Shown here: piece by piece, positions 6,009 to 6,286 of the stretch | Layout of the letters: each line of letters starts with the position of its first letter | Position numbering within the stretch: the stretch's first letter is position 1 | From: an uncultured Anaerotruncus sp. | GTDB lineage: Bacteria > Bacillota_A > Clostridia > Oscillospirales > CAG-272 | Assembly: GCA_958414155.1 (NCBI GenBank) | Contig: CATYWI010000079.1 | Span: 1-6,286 of the forward strand | DNA length: 6,286 nucleotides | Direction: 5' to 3' | Made by a program: the position numbers and the translations under genes | The notes under the pieces: generated by a model | The model's input: the letters and a program-made list of their open reading frames with translations, nothing else | Database searches by the model: none | What the model was told of the DNA's origin: nothing

Positions 6009-6052
6009 TCCTCCGCATATACTTTTTACCCACAAAAAGCATATGCGGGGGA
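6009..6052 (-). promoter_or_regulatory. Hairpin enclosing the yabP Shine-Dalgarno sequence
   Basis: In the minus-strand RNA, CCGCATATGCTTTTT (6048-6034) pairs with AAAAAGTATATGCGG (6027-6013) over 15 positions with a single G-U pair and a 6-nt loop. After one A-C mismatch the stem continues with C-G, C-G and U-A (6050-6052 with 6011-6009). The ribosome site GGAGG (6014-6010) therefore lies wholly in the distal arm. The U-run is in the upstream arm, so this is not a terminator. It begins 13 nt after the rqcP stop. It most likely lowers yabP translation; a protein-binding dyad in DNA is the alternative. Confidence 0.7.
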
Positions 6053-6065
6053 TGTCCGCATTATG

Positions 6066-6286
6066 TCACTGACTGATTATTTCGTACATATCGGAGGCAT
6101 CCGCCTTGCCGACATGCTCGCGTACATTGAGCACGCGGAATACAAGCTGACGCTGACCGAAGGAGACCGTCACCGTGTCGCCTTCCTTTACGTCGTACGA
6201 CGCTTTTGCCACCTTGCCGTTTACAGATATATGTCCCGCATCGCACGCATCGTTTGCGACGGTGCGGCGTTTTATCACGCGGGAAA
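6066..6286 (-). CDS. rqcP: RqcP/YabO, S4-domain ribosome quality-control protein (partial, 5' end outside window)
   Basis: The visible 73 or so residues match the C-terminal part of an S4 RNA-binding domain protein: SRVIKRRTVANDACDAG, HISVNGKVAKASYDVKEGDTV, VSFGQRQLVFRVLNV and the end DMYEIISQ. YabO/RqcP binds stalled 50S subunits with RqcH and promotes C-terminal alanine tailing of incomplete proteins. The motif IKRRT plus ISVNGKVAKAS is diagnostic of this group within Hsp15-like S4 proteins. A GTG at 6278 could look like a start, but the frame stays open to the edge and encodes Ser-Arg before it, matching the conserved S-R-hydrophobic-I-K-R-R of the family. The GTG is therefore an internal Val, and about 10 N-terminal residues (M-R-L-D-K-F-L-K-like) are missing. 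It heads the minus-strand unit seen here. Confidence 0.92.
   Translation of the reverse strand, partial: SRVIKRRTVANDACDAGHISVNGKVAKASYDVKEGDTVTVSFGQRQLVFRVLNVREHVGKADASDMYEIISQ

Noticed and set aside
6278..6278. GTG at 6278 as the start of rqcP
   Set aside because: The frame remains open to the window edge and encodes conserved residues before this codon, so it is an internal valine.

Overview
The window comes from a spore-forming Clostridia-type Firmicute; the species cannot be named from this sequence. The evidence is the yabO(rqcP)-yabP-yabQ-divIC gene order on the minus strand, which is characteristic of endospore formers, together with Firmicute-style two-component genes (kinase H-box HDMRTPM) and strong GGAGG-type ribosome binding sites. 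Coding regions are moderately GC-rich, while the left-hand non-coding region is clearly AT-rich.

Layout. Positions 1-88 (minus) carry the end of a DUF4143-type ATPase reading frame that runs off the left edge and has a stop codon just upstream of the recognisable part, so it looks like a remnant. Positions 89-615 show no credible gene but contain several inverted repeats. A good extended -10 promoter at 616-643 begins a plus-strand unit with a leader of about 220 nt: an OmpR-type response regulator (874-1569), a 132-nt spacer with two hairpins, a membrane histidine kinase (1702-3210), and a membrane-anchored HtrA/DegP-type serine protease with one PDZ domain (3200-4645) that overlaps the kinase by 11 nt. 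A 19-bp perfect hairpin at 4682-4720 serves as a shared terminator between convergent units. On the minus strand, read from right to left, come rqcP/yabO (partial, cut by the right edge), yabP, yabQ and divIC (4727-5053).

How the genes work together. The plus-strand genes form a plausible envelope-sensing module: the kinase senses outside the membrane, the regulator controls transcription, and the protease handles misfolded extracytoplasmic protein. The signal and regulon are not visible. The minus-strand operon mixes vegetative functions (RqcP in ribosome quality control, DivIC in division) with sporulation functions (YabP and YabQ in mother-cell coat and cortex formation). A long hairpin between rqcP and yabP encloses the whole Shine-Dalgarno sequence of yabP. 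This is the most interesting regulatory feature in the window, because it lies where vegetative and sporulation output would need to be separated. I found no mobile element, CRISPR array, tRNA or rRNA, and no clearly new multi-gene system.
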